The notes under the pieces were generated by a model. That model saw only the letters and a program-made list of their open reading frames with translations. It was not told where the DNA came from and did not search any database. A stretch of 64,000 bases of DNA from Clostridium mobile (GTDB lineage Bacteria > Bacillota > Clostridia > Clostridiales > Clostridiaceae): contig NZ_JAHLQF010000002.1 in NCBI RefSeq assembly GCF_018918285.1, positions 682,001 through 746,000 on the forward strand, read 5' to 3'. Position 1 is the stretch's first letter. Each line of letters starts with the position of its first letter. The translations under genes were made by a program, and so were the position numbers. This document shows positions 9,111-17,557 of the stretch, piece after piece.

Positions 9111-9146
9111 GGAAACCACTTAGTATATTACTAAGTGGTTTTTTAT
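9111..9146 (+). terminator. Riboswitch-controlled terminator 2
   Basis: The stem AAACCACTTAGTA / TACTAAGTGGTTT is followed by TTTTT, equivalent to the terminator at 5169-5203. Confidence 0.85.
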
Positions 9147-9211
9147 TTGAGAAAGTTGCATAAAGTGATTTTCTTATAAAAAATTATTATTTTAATAAGG
9201 GGGACAATGTA

Positions 9212-10309
9212 ATGAACCAAAAAAACAAAAGACTATTTCTAGTATGGTTTTGTACTATGTTATTATTTGTGTTCGCAGGTTGTAACACAGATAAGTCAAA
9301 AGAAGAAATTAAAAGTGGCAGTGAAGCAAAAACAGTGACAATTACAGATAATGCAGGAAGAACTGTAGAAGTTCCATTTCCGCTTGAAAGGGTTGTTGTA
9401 GCATCAAGATATAACAATGAACTCATACGTGCATGTGGAGCTATAGATAAAGTTGTGGGAGTAGATTTAAATACTGCTCAAGATAGAGAATATTGGAGTG
9501 ATTTTGACCCTAATAACACTATTGGTAAAGGTCAAAATGAACTAAACTATGAAAAAATCATTGAATTAAAACCTCAAGCGTTGATACTTCCTAAGAATGG
9601 AAGCTATAAAGAGGCAGAAGAAAAACTAAGTCAATTTGACATTAAAGTAATTGTTATTTCAGGCTATGATACAGAGGACTTTGAAAATCAAATAAAAAAT
9701 ATCGGAAAGATTTTTGATAAAAAAGAGAAAGCAGAAAAATTTATAGCTTGCTTTAAAGAACCATTAGAGTATATTAATAAGCAATTAAAAGGTGTTGAAA
9801 AGAGAAAAGTTTATTGGGAAGATATAAAAGATTATCGTACTTCCTTTGAAGGAGACTACTATTACAAAATGATTGAACTTTCTGGAGGAGAAAATATTTT
9901 CGCAGGAGAGCAAAAAGCTGCTAGTAGTGCAGAAATTGATCCAGAAAAAGTTATTATTAAAAATCCAGATGTAATTGTTAAAACTGTGACTCCTAAGGCA
10001 GCTCTTAGTGGTACAGGATTATATACAGCTCCAACATTAGAACAAATGAATCAAACGATTCAAGATATTAAAAAGCGTCCAGGTTGGGATGAAATAACTG
10101 CGGTTAAAAATGACAATGTATATTTAATGACTCAATTCGGTCATGGTGGAGCATCAAAGCTTATTGGCTCTGTATACTTAGCAAAATGGATTTATCCAGA
10201 TAAATTACAGGATCTTAACCCAGATGAAATATTTAGAAAATGGTTAGAAGATTTTCAAGGATTTAAGTACATAGATGGGCATTTTTACCCAGCACCAAAA
10301 ACAAAATAA
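9212..10309 (+). CDS. Second corrinoid-type ABC substrate-binding lipoprotein
   Basis: A 365-residue binding protein with a lipoprotein signal peptide ending FVFAGCN. The mature part begins with the common BtuF/FecB entry TVTITDNAGRTVEVPFPLERVVV and contains the motifs YEKIIELKPQALILP and PGWDEITAVKNDNVYLM. It differs clearly from the binding protein of the first operon, so the two systems probably take different corrinoids or related complexes. The start is ATG behind GGGGGA. Expression is expected to fall when cobalamin is abundant because of the upstream riboswitch. A siderophore or haem ligand cannot be ruled out from the protein sequence alone. Confidence 0.85.
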   Translation: MNQKNKRLFLVWFCTMLLFVFAGCNTDKSKEEIKSGSEAKTVTITDNAGRTVEVPFPLERVVVASRYNNELIRACGAIDKVVGVDLNTAQDREYWSDFDPNNTIGKGQNELNYEKIIELKPQALILPKNGSYKEAEEKLSQFDIKVIVISGYDTEDFENQIKNIGKIFDKKEKAEKFIACFKEPLEYINKQLKGVEKRKVYWEDIKDYRTSFEGDYYYKMIELSGGENIFAGEQKAASSAEIDPEKVIIKNPDVIVKTVTPKAALSGTGLYTAPTLEQMNQTIQDIKKRPGWDEITAVKNDNVYLMTQFGHGGASKLIGSVYLAKWIYPDKLQDLNPDEIFRKWLEDFQGFKYIDGHFYPAPKTK

Positions 10310-10338
10310 GTACAAGCTTTTATAAATATTTTAATTAT

Positions 10339-10381
10339 GTGAGAAGGAAAATAGAATTTAATTTCCTTCTCACCAATTTTT
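10339..10381 (+). terminator. Intercistronic hairpin after binding-protein gene 2
   Basis: The long stem GTGAGAAGGAAA / TTTCCTTCTCAC (10339-10373) is followed by AATTTTT. It lies between binding protein and permease, as in the first operon. Confidence 0.7.
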
Positions 10382-10414
10382 AGAATAGAATGACTGCTCT
10401 CAATGGAGGATGGA

Positions 10415-11509
10415 ATGAATAATTCAAAAATGAATCAAGATTATAGTATGGAAAATATAAAAAATGAGTATGATAAAAAAATTTATATAAAATGTTTCTT
10501 TATTTTTGTAAGTTTATTAGTTTTAGTTTTTTGTATATTGTTTTCAGTTACCATAGGTTCAGCAGATATTAGCATAGGAGAGGTAAAAGATGTAATTTTA
10601 TCTACTATATTTAGAAACTTAAAATTTAATGATCAGAACAGTTTACAGAAAAAAATTATTATTCTTTTACGTATGCCGAGAGTTATTCTAGCTGTGTTAG
10701 CAGGAGCTGGACTTTCAGTATCCGGTGTAATAATGCAAGCTATTACTCAAAATCCGTTAGTAAGTCCATTTACCATTGGAATATCTTCTGCTGCTGTATT
10801 TGGAGCATCATTATCCATAGTTTTAGGAATCGGATTTTATGCAGGAACCATGGGAGGAGTTGTCCTAAATGCATTTATATTTTCATTGCTCTGTGCTCTT
10901 TTAGTTTATGGGATTTCTAATAAGGTGGGTATGACTCCAGAGTCCCTTATATTAACAGGAATTTCTATAAATTATTTATTCAGTGCCCTTTCTGCCACCA
11001 TGCAATTTTTTTCAAAGGAGCATCAGTTAGCTGCCGTTGTACAATGGACATTTGGAAGTGTAAATGGAGCTACTTGGACGCAAGTTGCACTGGTAAGTGT
11101 AGTATTAGCAGTTTCTTTTCCAATACTTTATTATTATTCCTGGATATTTAATGCTATGTCATCTAGTGGGGATGAGGTTGCTAAAGGATTTGGAATAAAA
11201 CCAAGTAAAGTTAGAGCTATTACAGGAATTATTACTGTGTTTGTAACCTCTGCTATTATTAGTTTTACAGGAGTAATTGGTTTTATAGGACTAGTAGGAC
11301 CTCATATTGCAAGATTAGCAGTGGGCAGTGATCATAGATTTTTAATTCCTTATTCAGCTATATTTGGTGCCATATTACTTTTAATTTCTGATACAATAGG
11401 TAGAACAATTCTTTCTCCTGTAATTATTCCAGTGGGCATAGTTATTTCCTTCTTAGGAGTTCCACTATTTATCAATTTAATTTTAACTAGGAGAAAGGAG
11501 TATTTTTAA
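10415..11509 (+). CDS. ABC transporter permease, BtuC/FecCD family (second operon)
   Basis: A 364-residue FecCD-family permease with the signatures LLRMPRVILAVLAGAGLSVSG, NPLVSPFTIGISSAAVFG and GVIGFIGLVGPHIARL. It has a longer hydrophilic N-terminus (~30 residues) than the first permease before helix 1. I place the start at ATG 10415, because GGAGG at 10405-10409 is correctly spaced for it; the in-frame ATG at 10403 overlaps that Shine-Dalgarno. Its stop overlaps the start of the ATPase gene by one base (TAATG). Together with the flanking genes it forms a complete importer. Confidence 0.9.
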   Translation: MNNSKMNQDYSMENIKNEYDKKIYIKCFFIFVSLLVLVFCILFSVTIGSADISIGEVKDVILSTIFRNLKFNDQNSLQKKIIILLRMPRVILAVLAGAGLSVSGVIMQAITQNPLVSPFTIGISSAAVFGASLSIVLGIGFYAGTMGGVVLNAFIFSLLCALLVYGISNKVGMTPESLILTGISINYLFSALSATMQFFSKEHQLAAVVQWTFGSVNGATWTQVALVSVVLAVSFPILYYYSWIFNAMSSSGDEVAKGFGIKPSKVRAITGIITVFVTSAIISFTGVIGFIGLVGPHIARLAVGSDHRFLIPYSAIFGAILLLISDTIGRTILSPVIIPVGIVISFLGVPLFINLILTRRKEYF

Positions 11510-12279
11510 TGAGTTTAAAGGTAAGTGGATTAAGCTTTGGATATAAAGAAAAATTAATTTTAAACAATATCAATTTTGAAGCAAAAAAAGGAGAGTTATT
11601 AAGTTTACTTGGACCTAATGGTACGGGAAAAACCACTTTATTAAAATGCATAAATAAAATAAATGTTCCACAAGAAGGAATTGTAACCATAGATGAGAGA
11701 AATATTGATGAATTATCCCCTAAAGAATTATCCCATCATTTAAGTTATGTACCACAAAGTACACATAGTATGTTTCCTATAAGTGTTATCGACACAGTTT
11801 TGATGGGAAGATTGCCTTTTATAAAATTTAAAGTAAGTACAAAGGATAAAGAAATTGTTTTTAATATTTTAGAAAGATTAAATTTAAATAAGCTAGCTTT
11901 TAAATCTATAAATCAGTTAAGTGGTGGAGAAAGACAAAGGGTTCTTATTGCACGAGCTATAGCACAAGAACCTCAAGTTTTATTGTTGGATGAGCCTACC
12001 AGTAGTTTAGATATGAAAAATCAACTTGAAACATTAAGCTTAATAAAAGAAATTATTAAAGAAAAAAAGTTAATCGGCATTATGTCTATACATGATTTAA
12101 ATCTTGCCACTATGTTTTCGGATGAATTTCTAATGCTTAAGCATTCCTCTGTTTTTGTATATGGATCTTCATCAAAAGCCATTACTAAAGAAAATATTAA
12201 AGCGGTTTATGGTGTAGATACCATTGTAAATAACTTTGAGGATAATAAGCATGTGTTTTTATTAAAGCCAAATAAATAA
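11509..12279 (+). CDS. ABC transporter ATPase, BtuD/FecE family (second operon)
   Basis: A 256-residue ATPase that powers the second corrinoid-type importer. It shows Walker A GPNGTGKT, the Q-loop YVPQS, signature LSGGERQRV, Walker B VLLLDEP and the H-switch MSIHDLN. It lacks the C-terminal domain found in the ATPase of the first operon. Start ATG 11509 lies behind AAAGGAG and overlaps the permease stop. It is the last gene of the operon and is followed by a terminator. Confidence 0.92.
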   Translation: MSLKVSGLSFGYKEKLILNNINFEAKKGELLSLLGPNGTGKTTLLKCINKINVPQEGIVTIDERNIDELSPKELSHHLSYVPQSTHSMFPISVIDTVLMGRLPFIKFKVSTKDKEIVFNILERLNLNKLAFKSINQLSGGERQRVLIARAIAQEPQVLLLDEPTSSLDMKNQLETLSLIKEIIKEKKLIGIMSIHDLNLATMFSDEFLMLKHSSVFVYGSSSKAITKENIKAVYGVDTIVNNFEDNKHVFLLKPNK

Positions 12280-12313
12280 TGCTTATTATGGTGAATAAAA
12301 ATTAAAGTAAAGT

Positions 12314-12357
12314 ATAAACCTAAGAGTATAATTATTGAAATTAGGTTTATATTTTTT
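12314..12357 (+). terminator. Rho-independent terminator of the second transport operon
   Basis: The stem ATAAACCTAA (12314-12323) pairs with TTAGGTTTAT (12341-12350), followed by ATTTTTT. Confidence 0.8.
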
Positions 12358-12369
12358 GCGCAATGAGTT

Positions 12370-12461
12370 TATAGTTCCTCATTAATAGGTGTAAAGTTCT
12401 TTATTTAATAGATGTATAAGTCCTTTATTAATATGTGCAGAGGTCTTGATTTTAATAAATG
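12370..12461 (+). repeat. Degenerate tandem repeat, four units of 22-24 bp
   Basis: Four consecutive units share the pattern TATAGTTCYTTATTAATAGRTG: 12370-12391, 12392-12414, 12415-12437 and 12438-12461. The last is the most diverged. The array lies directly upstream of the L,D-transpeptidase gene, where it could bind a regulator or be a neutral repeat. Confidence 0.6.
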
Positions 12462-12499
12462 CGTAGTTTATTCTAAGCGGAGCGGAGGTGTACATTAAT

Positions 12500-13198
12500 T
12501 TGAAACTACATAGGCGTTTTATAGTGATGTTACTTTTTCTAATGCTATTATTTTCAAGTAAGGAAGTTAAAGCTCATAATCCTAAGGATAAGCAAATTAA
12601 GAAAAGCAAAGCTGGATACAATATTTTAGTGGATATAAGTAACTTTAGAATGTATTTAATAGATAAAGAAAATAATGAACCTGTAAAAATGTATCCAATA
12701 GCAGGAGGAAAGCCTGAAACACCTTCTCCTTATGGAACATGGAAGATAATATCAAAGTCTGCCAATTGGGGAGCTGGATTTGGAACAAGGTGGATGGAAT
12801 TAAATGTTCCTTGGGGAACCTATGGAATACATGGAACTAACAAACCATTAACTATCAACAATCCAGATTCTCAGGGATGTATAAGAATGTTTAATAATGA
12901 TGTAGAAGAAGTTTATAGACTTGTAGATAGGGGTACTTTAGTTGTAATCTATGGTGGTCCTTATAATATGTATTGGAATATTTTTAGAAAATTAAAACCT
13001 GGAGATAAGGGAGCAGATGTATTAGAGGTTCAAAGAACATTGCAGGACAGAGGATACTATACAGGAACTCTAGATGGAATCTATGGAGAAGGTATGAAAG
13101 ATCAAGTATTAAAATTTAAAAAGGATAGTAAATTGCAATTTACTCACTATATTGATGAGGATATGTATAAGACTCTAGGAATGGAACCCTTTGAGTAA
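12500..13198 (+). CDS. L,D-transpeptidase (YkuD domain) with C-terminal peptidoglycan-binding domain
   Basis: A secreted cell-wall enzyme that makes 3-3 peptide cross-links. Residues 1-26 are a signal peptide. The YkuD domain (~40-160) begins YNILVDISNFRMYLID and carries the catalytic motif HGTNKPLTINNPDSQGCIRM with the nucleophilic cysteine. Residues ~165-230 form a PG_binding_1 domain (LKPGDKGADVLEVQRTLQDR, YYTGTLDGIYGEG). I place the start at TTG 12500, nine bases after GGAGGTG; the GTG at 12488 is part of that Shine-Dalgarno. It is transcribed alone, with a repeat array upstream and a terminator downstream. Confidence 0.9.
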   Translation: MKLHRRFIVMLLFLMLLFSSKEVKAHNPKDKQIKKSKAGYNILVDISNFRMYLIDKENNEPVKMYPIAGGKPETPSPYGTWKIISKSANWGAGFGTRWMELNVPWGTYGIHGTNKPLTINNPDSQGCIRMFNNDVEEVYRLVDRGTLVVIYGGPYNMYWNIFRKLKPGDKGADVLEVQRTLQDRGYYTGTLDGIYGEGMKDQVLKFKKDSKLQFTHYIDEDMYKTLGMEPFE

Positions 13199-13225
13199 AA
13201 ATAAGTAAAAATAAATTGAAACCAT

Positions 13226-13288
13226 AAAGCATATGTAAAAGTCGATGATTAGGTTTAATACATATGCTTAAAATTTTTATTTTTTTAT
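13226..13288 (+). terminator. Probable terminator after the L,D-transpeptidase gene
   Basis: AAGCATATGTA (13227-13237) pairs with TACATATGCTT (13259-13269), with a 21-base loop, followed by an AT-rich stretch containing TTTTT and TTTTTTT. Confidence 0.65.
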
Positions 13289-13483
13289 ATCTTTCACTTC
13301 ACAAATAATGATTTTATAAATATGCTTATAATATAAGTTATATGGATTTTTATAGTATATAAAGGATAAAAGTAATTTATAAGATTATTTAGTTGAATCA
13401 TCAGGAAAATAAAATTAATATATTAGTAAAAGGAAAATAGAGTGCAGTAGGGGAATATTATAAAATGAAGAAGGGGGGATTAA

Positions 13484-14020
13484 ATGATAAATAAAGCCAT
13501 AATTTTTGCAACTTTGGCTCATGAAAAACAAAAAAGAAAGGGAAGCGATATTCCTTATATTCTTCATCTTCTTGAAGCTGGAACTATCGTATCTTCTATG
13601 AAATATGATGAAGAGCTTATTTGTGCGGCTATACTTCATGATACTATAGAGGACGCCAAGGTGAATTATGAAACTATAAAAATGATGTTCAATGAAAAAA
13701 TAGCAGATTTAGTTTTAGCACAAAGTGAGGACAAGTCAAAATCCTGGAAGGAAAGAAAGAGACATACTATAGAGTATTTGAGTAAAGTTGAAGATGAGGA
13801 CATATTAATAGTTTTTCTTGGGGATAAGCTTTCAAATATAAGATCCACCTATAAAGATTATTTATCTATAGGAGATAAGGTGTGGGAAAAATTTAATGAG
13901 AAAGATAAACTTCAGCATAAGTGGTATTATATTGGATTAGTTAATGGTCTTAATAAATTGAGTAAATATCAGGAGTATAGTGAATTTAAAGAGTTAGTTT
14001 ATAAAGTTTTTGGGCATTAA
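13484..14020 (+). CDS. HD-domain hydrolase, SpoT/Mesh1-like
   Basis: A 178-residue HD-fold protein resembling the hydrolase half of SpoT and small stand-alone ppGpp hydrolases (MESH1-like). It has H13 near the N-terminus (ATLAHEKQKRKGSDIPYILH), H28, the HD pair H52-D53 in AAILHDTIED, and the downstream acidic motif VFLGDKLSNIRSTYKDY. It is shorter than SpoT and lacks synthetase and TGS domains, so it could hydrolyse ppGpp or another nucleotide. The start ATG follows AAGGGGGGA. It stands alone and converges on the M28 peptidase gene across a shared terminator. Confidence 0.78.
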   Translation: MINKAIIFATLAHEKQKRKGSDIPYILHLLEAGTIVSSMKYDEELICAAILHDTIEDAKVNYETIKMMFNEKIADLVLAQSEDKSKSWKERKRHTIEYLSKVEDEDILIVFLGDKLSNIRSTYKDYLSIGDKVWEKFNEKDKLQHKWYYIGLVNGLNKLSKYQEYSEFKELVYKVFGH

Positions 14021-14025
14021 TTAAT

Positions 14026-14068
14026 ATGCTCCCCATGTAAAAAATATTTACATAGGGAGCAAGTTTAT
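14026..14068. terminator. Bidirectional terminator between convergent genes
   Basis: GCTCCCCATGTAAA pairs with TTTACATAGGGAGC, leaving a short A-rich loop. T tracts lie on both strands, serving the HD hydrolase gene (+) and the M28 peptidase gene (-). Confidence 0.8.
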
Positions 14069-15472
14069 TTACTGAGCTATTCCAAGGTCATAAACTTGGT
14101 TCATAACATTAAAATTAGTAGGTTTATTTACAAGGTTTGGAGTTTGTACTCTTATTGCACTATATAGAGCTGCACCAACAATTTCACCAGCTTGTTGTAA
14201 TCTTTCTACACTAATATTCTGAGCAATTGTATCTTGAGGTGTATGGTACCAAGGCTCTAATTTTGCTTGATCATCTCCCCATATAAAACCAGCTGCTGGG
14301 ATTCCTGCATCACCAAAAGGAGCGTGGTCTGAGGATTTACTATAGTTTACACGTACTACATTGTTGTTTAATCTTGCAGCAGCTTCAATTGCGTAATCTG
14401 TTACTAGGTTAGATTTTCCATCAACTGTACTAGCATATAGAGTAGTACAAGGTTCATAACTAGTTGCAATCATGTCCATATTAAAGTTAGCTACGCTTCT
14501 TGCAATTTCATCTTGTGACAATGTACTAACATAATATTTTGAGCCTATTAAACCAATTTCTTCTGCACCGCAAACTACAAATCTAACTTCTTTGTCAATT
14601 GGGAATGATTTTAATACTCTAGCAAACTCAAGTAACATACCTGTACCAGAAGCGTTATCATTAGCTCCAGGAGCATAAGGTACGCTATCAAGGTGAGAAG
14701 TTACATATACGATTCCATCAGTAGCTTTGTTTTTGTTTTTAGGCTCTATTTTAGCAGTAACATTCCAAGATTTTGTGGTAACTCTAGCGTTTATAGTAGC
14801 TATTACTTCTTTATCCTTCATTTCATTAAGAAGTAATTCACCATCTGCTTTTGAAATTGTCAAAACAGGAATAGGGCTAACATAATCGCCTAGTGTAGCG
14901 TTTAATGCTTCATCTACATTATTATAGATGATAACTCCAGCCGCTCCAGCAGCAGCAGCATTCATAGCCTTCTCACTAAAAGATGCTCCTCCTCTTTGAA
15001 TTAAAGCTATATTTCCCATAACACTTTCAGGAAAATCAGAGGAAGTTGCTCCAAGTGCACAGTCTACAACAGTAGTAGTCAGTCCATTTTCAGTAGTATG
15101 TCCTGAGCCTGTTGCAGCATTAGCTTTCATTTCTTTGTTGCCTAAAGAATCTATTGCTAATTTTGTTACTACGTTGCTTATATCAAATTCTTGTATTTCA
15201 GGTTGGTATCCGTATTTAGTAAATTCGTTTTTAATATATTCTCTAGCCATTATTTCCTCATCTGTACCAGCAACTCTTGGGCCAATTTCTTCACTTAAAT
15301 ACCTAATGTGTTCTAGAGCCCTGTCAGCGCTGATTGTAGATATAACTTTTTGGTCAAAAGCTTTTGCTGAATTTTCATTTGGGGCAGCAAAAGCATAGGA
15401 TGATGACATAAACACAACTGCTAATGTGGTAGCAAACATCCTAAGTCCTTTGAATTTTTTTGTTTTGTTCAT
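14069..15472 (-). CDS. Secreted M28-family aminopeptidase with PA domain
   Basis: A 467-residue zinc peptidase expected outside the cell. The first ~29 residues are a signal peptide ending SSSYAFA. A PA (protease-associated) insert spans ~125-230 (VMGNIALIQRGGASFSEKAMNAA). The M28 zinc ligands are visible: H in TSHLDSVPYAPG, D in GANDNASGTG, the catalytic EE in VVCGAEEIGLIGSKYY, D in ANFNMDMIATS, and H in WYHTPQDT. The start is ATG 15472, directly downstream of TGGAGG; the longer frame to 15511 lacks a ribosome site. It is read alone, opposite to its neighbours. Substrates are probably peptides used as amino-acid sources. Confidence 0.9.
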   Translation of the reverse strand: MNKTKKFKGLRMFATTLAVVFMSSSYAFAAPNENSAKAFDQKVISTISADRALEHIRYLSEEIGPRVAGTDEEIMAREYIKNEFTKYGYQPEIQEFDISNVVTKLAIDSLGNKEMKANAATGSGHTTENGLTTTVVDCALGATSSDFPESVMGNIALIQRGGASFSEKAMNAAAAGAAGVIIYNNVDEALNATLGDYVSPIPVLTISKADGELLLNEMKDKEVIATINARVTTKSWNVTAKIEPKNKNKATDGIVYVTSHLDSVPYAPGANDNASGTGMLLEFARVLKSFPIDKEVRFVVCGAEEIGLIGSKYYVSTLSQDEIARSVANFNMDMIATSYEPCTTLYASTVDGKSNLVTDYAIEAAARLNNNVVRVNYSKSSDHAPFGDAGIPAAGFIWGDDQAKLEPWYHTPQDTIAQNISVERLQQAGEIVGAALYSAIRVQTPNLVNKPTNFNVMNQVYDLGIAQ

Positions 15473-15738
15473 AAAAAACCTCCAATAAATATTTTTTTGA
15501 TACGTTATCAATCTTATTATGATATTGATAAATTTATGACAACATTAAAAATACATATATATGTAAGATGCAACATTTTAAGAGTTAAAAAGTTTATTTT
15601 CCAGGTAATCTATTGATGATATTAGCGGAAAGGCCAGTGTAGATCTGAAGTAGATAGGAAATATAATAAGGAATTTATTATATACATTAAAAGGAAATTA
15701 TGTATGTTTATAGAACTAGTAAAGTAGAGGTGATATAA

Positions 15739-16566
15739 ATGAATAATCATATAGAAAATAAAATAAGATCTTTTGATGGTACGGAAATATTTTACGCAAA
15801 AGATATGGTGGAGAATCCAAGGGCCATAGTTTTAATAGTTCATGGATTATGCGAACACCTAGGAAGATATGACTACCTTACTAATAAATTAAACAGTTTT
15901 CAGTATACGGTGTATAGATTTGATAATAGAGGACATGGAAGGTCAGGAGGAGAAAGAGGATATTTAGAAAAATTTTCGGATTTTTTGGAAGATGCAAATG
16001 TAATTGTAGATTTAGCAAAAGAGGAAAATAAGAAATGCCCTATCTTCATGCTTGGACATAGCATGGGAGGGCTTATAACTGCTGCTTATGGAATTAAATA
16101 TGAAAATAAATTAAATGGTCAAATGCTATCAGGTGCAGCTCTTTTGGAGTTGCCTATATTTGAGGATTTAAAAAAGGATAATCATTTTGAAAAATATCCA
16201 AGAGAAAAGTCACCTAATGGCTTAAGCCACCTTATATGTAGGGATGAAGAAGTAGTTAAAGCTTATGATGAAGATCCATTGGTATTAAAGGAAACTAATA
16301 TAAAACTATTAGGAGAAGCCTTCATAAATGGAGCAGCATGGGTGAAGGAAGGTGTGAAAGGTTACACTTATCCCTGTCTTATTATGCATGGTGAAGATGA
16401 TAAGATAGTACCACTGGACTGTTCAAAATGGTTTTTTAATTATTCCAGTTCTAAAGACAAGACTTTAAAGATATACGAAGAATGTTATCATGAAATATTA
16501 AATGAAAAAGAAGAAAAAGAAGAGGTTATAGAGGATATACAGGAGTGGATAGAAGAAAGGATATAG
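15739..16566 (+). CDS. Alpha/beta hydrolase, monoacylglycerol lipase-like
   Basis: A 275-residue cytoplasmic serine hydrolase of the Hydrolase_4 (lysophospholipase/monoacylglycerol lipase) family. It contains the oxyanion-side motif IVHGLCEHLGRYDYL, the RFDNRGHGRSGGERGY strand, nucleophile elbow GHSMGG, catalytic aspartate in MHGEDDKIVP and histidine in ECYHEILNEKE. No signal peptide is present. The start ATG follows AGAGGTGATATAA. The 265 bases upstream, shared with the divergent M28 gene, must hold both promoters; I recognise no regulator site there. Confidence 0.88.
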   Translation: MNNHIENKIRSFDGTEIFYAKDMVENPRAIVLIVHGLCEHLGRYDYLTNKLNSFQYTVYRFDNRGHGRSGGERGYLEKFSDFLEDANVIVDLAKEENKKCPIFMLGHSMGGLITAAYGIKYENKLNGQMLSGAALLELPIFEDLKKDNHFEKYPREKSPNGLSHLICRDEEVVKAYDEDPLVLKETNIKLLGEAFINGAAWVKEGVKGYTYPCLIMHGEDDKIVPLDCSKWFFNYSSSKDKTLKIYEECYHEILNEKEEKEEVIEDIQEWIEERI

Positions 16567-16644
16567 TAATATAATAATATAAATGCTTTCAGTGTGAATA
16601 TCTGGTATTATAAAATAGAAAGATATTTAATGGAGGTGTTTGCT

Positions 16645-17001
16645 ATGAAAATACTATTTGTACAGTACCCAAAATGTACTACTTGCATTAAAGCTAGAAA
16701 ATGGCTTGAAGAAAATAATATAGATTTTGAAAATAGGCACATAGTTGAAAACAATCCTACAAAAGAAGAACTAAAGGCTTGGTTACATAAAAGTGGATTG
16801 CCTATAAATAAGTTTTTTAACACTAGCGGAAGACTATATAAGGAAATGAATCTTAAAGACAAAGTTAAAACTTCTAGTGAAGAGGAACTTTTAGACATAT
16901 TATCTTCTAATGGAATGATTGTAAAAAGACCAATAGTTGTAGGAGAAGATTTTGTTTTAGTAGGATTCAAAGAAGAACAGTGGGCGGAAAAACTTAAATA
17001 A
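16645..17001 (+). CDS. ArsC/Spx-family thioredoxin-fold protein
   Basis: A 118-residue protein of the ArsC-glutaredoxin-like (Spx/YffB) family. The CxxC pair is in YPKCTTCIKARKWLEENN near the N-terminus, followed by ENNPTKEELKAWLHKSG and IVKRPIVVGEDFVLVGFKEEQW, the conserved RP loop and C-terminal strand. Such proteins are often annotated as arsenate reductases but many are of unknown redox function; Spx itself binds RNA polymerase. The start is ATG 16645 behind GGAGGTG. A 74-bp stretch of this gene (16844-16919) recurs at 21707-21780. Confidence 0.85.
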   Translation: MKILFVQYPKCTTCIKARKWLEENNIDFENRHIVENNPTKEELKAWLHKSGLPINKFFNTSGRLYKEMNLKDKVKTSSEEELLDILSSNGMIVKRPIVVGEDFVLVGFKEEQWAEKLK

Positions 17002-17016
17002 ATAAAATAGAAACTT

Positions 17017-17050
17017 ATTAGGGCATTAAAGAAATTTAATGCCCTAATTT
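17017..17050. terminator. Bidirectional terminator
   Basis: The perfect stem TTAGGGCATTAAA / TTTAATGCCCTAA has a GAAA loop (17018-17047). It lies between the Spx-like gene (+) and the small gene on the minus strand. Confidence 0.85.
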
Positions 17051-17085
17051 ATTTTATTAACTACCATATGAGAAATTATTACAAA

Positions 17086-17304
17086 TTATTCACCCTTAAG
17101 TTCTTTCATAATGGTTTTATGATATTCTTCAAGAGATTTTTGCACTAAGGAATTTGTATAAGCTATTAATAGTTTATATGTTTCTACATCATCTGCAATA
17201 TCTTCTGGTAAAGAAAATATTATTGAAGATGCATCTAAAGCGTCTTTAGTAGCTTCTAGAGATGCATCATTAACTATCTTTTCAAAATCAATATTTAAGT
17301 CCAA
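17086..17304 (-). CDS. Small acidic protein of unknown function
   Basis: A 72-residue soluble, mostly helical protein with no motif I recognise; it reads DLNIDFEKIVNDASLEATKD at the start and ends HKTIMKELKGE. I chose TTG 17304 because AAAGGTGG lies 8 bases upstream; the GTG codons at 17316 and 17313 overlap that site. It is monocistronic and converges on the Spx-like gene through a shared terminator. The coding nature is supported by the ribosome site and a codon pattern like that of neighbours, but no function can be given. Confidence 0.6.
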   Translation of the reverse strand: MDLNIDFEKIVNDASLEATKDALDASSIIFSLPEDIADDVETYKLLIAYTNSLVQKSLEEYHKTIMKELKGE

Positions 17305-17557
17305 ATATAGCACCACCTTTCTACAGTATCTAGTTTTATTTACCTAACTATATTCTCACAAAAAAATTTTAACATAGGAAAAGCTTTAGAGAAAGAGTTT
17401 ATTTTATTATGGATTATAAATTGAATTAAAATATAAAACATAATTTATAATTAAAAGAGCAGGATTATTCAAATTGTAATAAAAATTTATTAGAAGATAT
17501 CACTTATAATGGTTATAATATAAAAAATAACACACAATAAACAAAGGGGTTAGTTCT

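Noticed and set aside
16645-17001. Assigning the ArsC/Spx-like protein as an arsenate reductase of the arsenic system
   Set aside because: It is 15 kb from the arsenic cluster, which has its own phosphatase-type ArsC, and the family includes many non-arsenic members.
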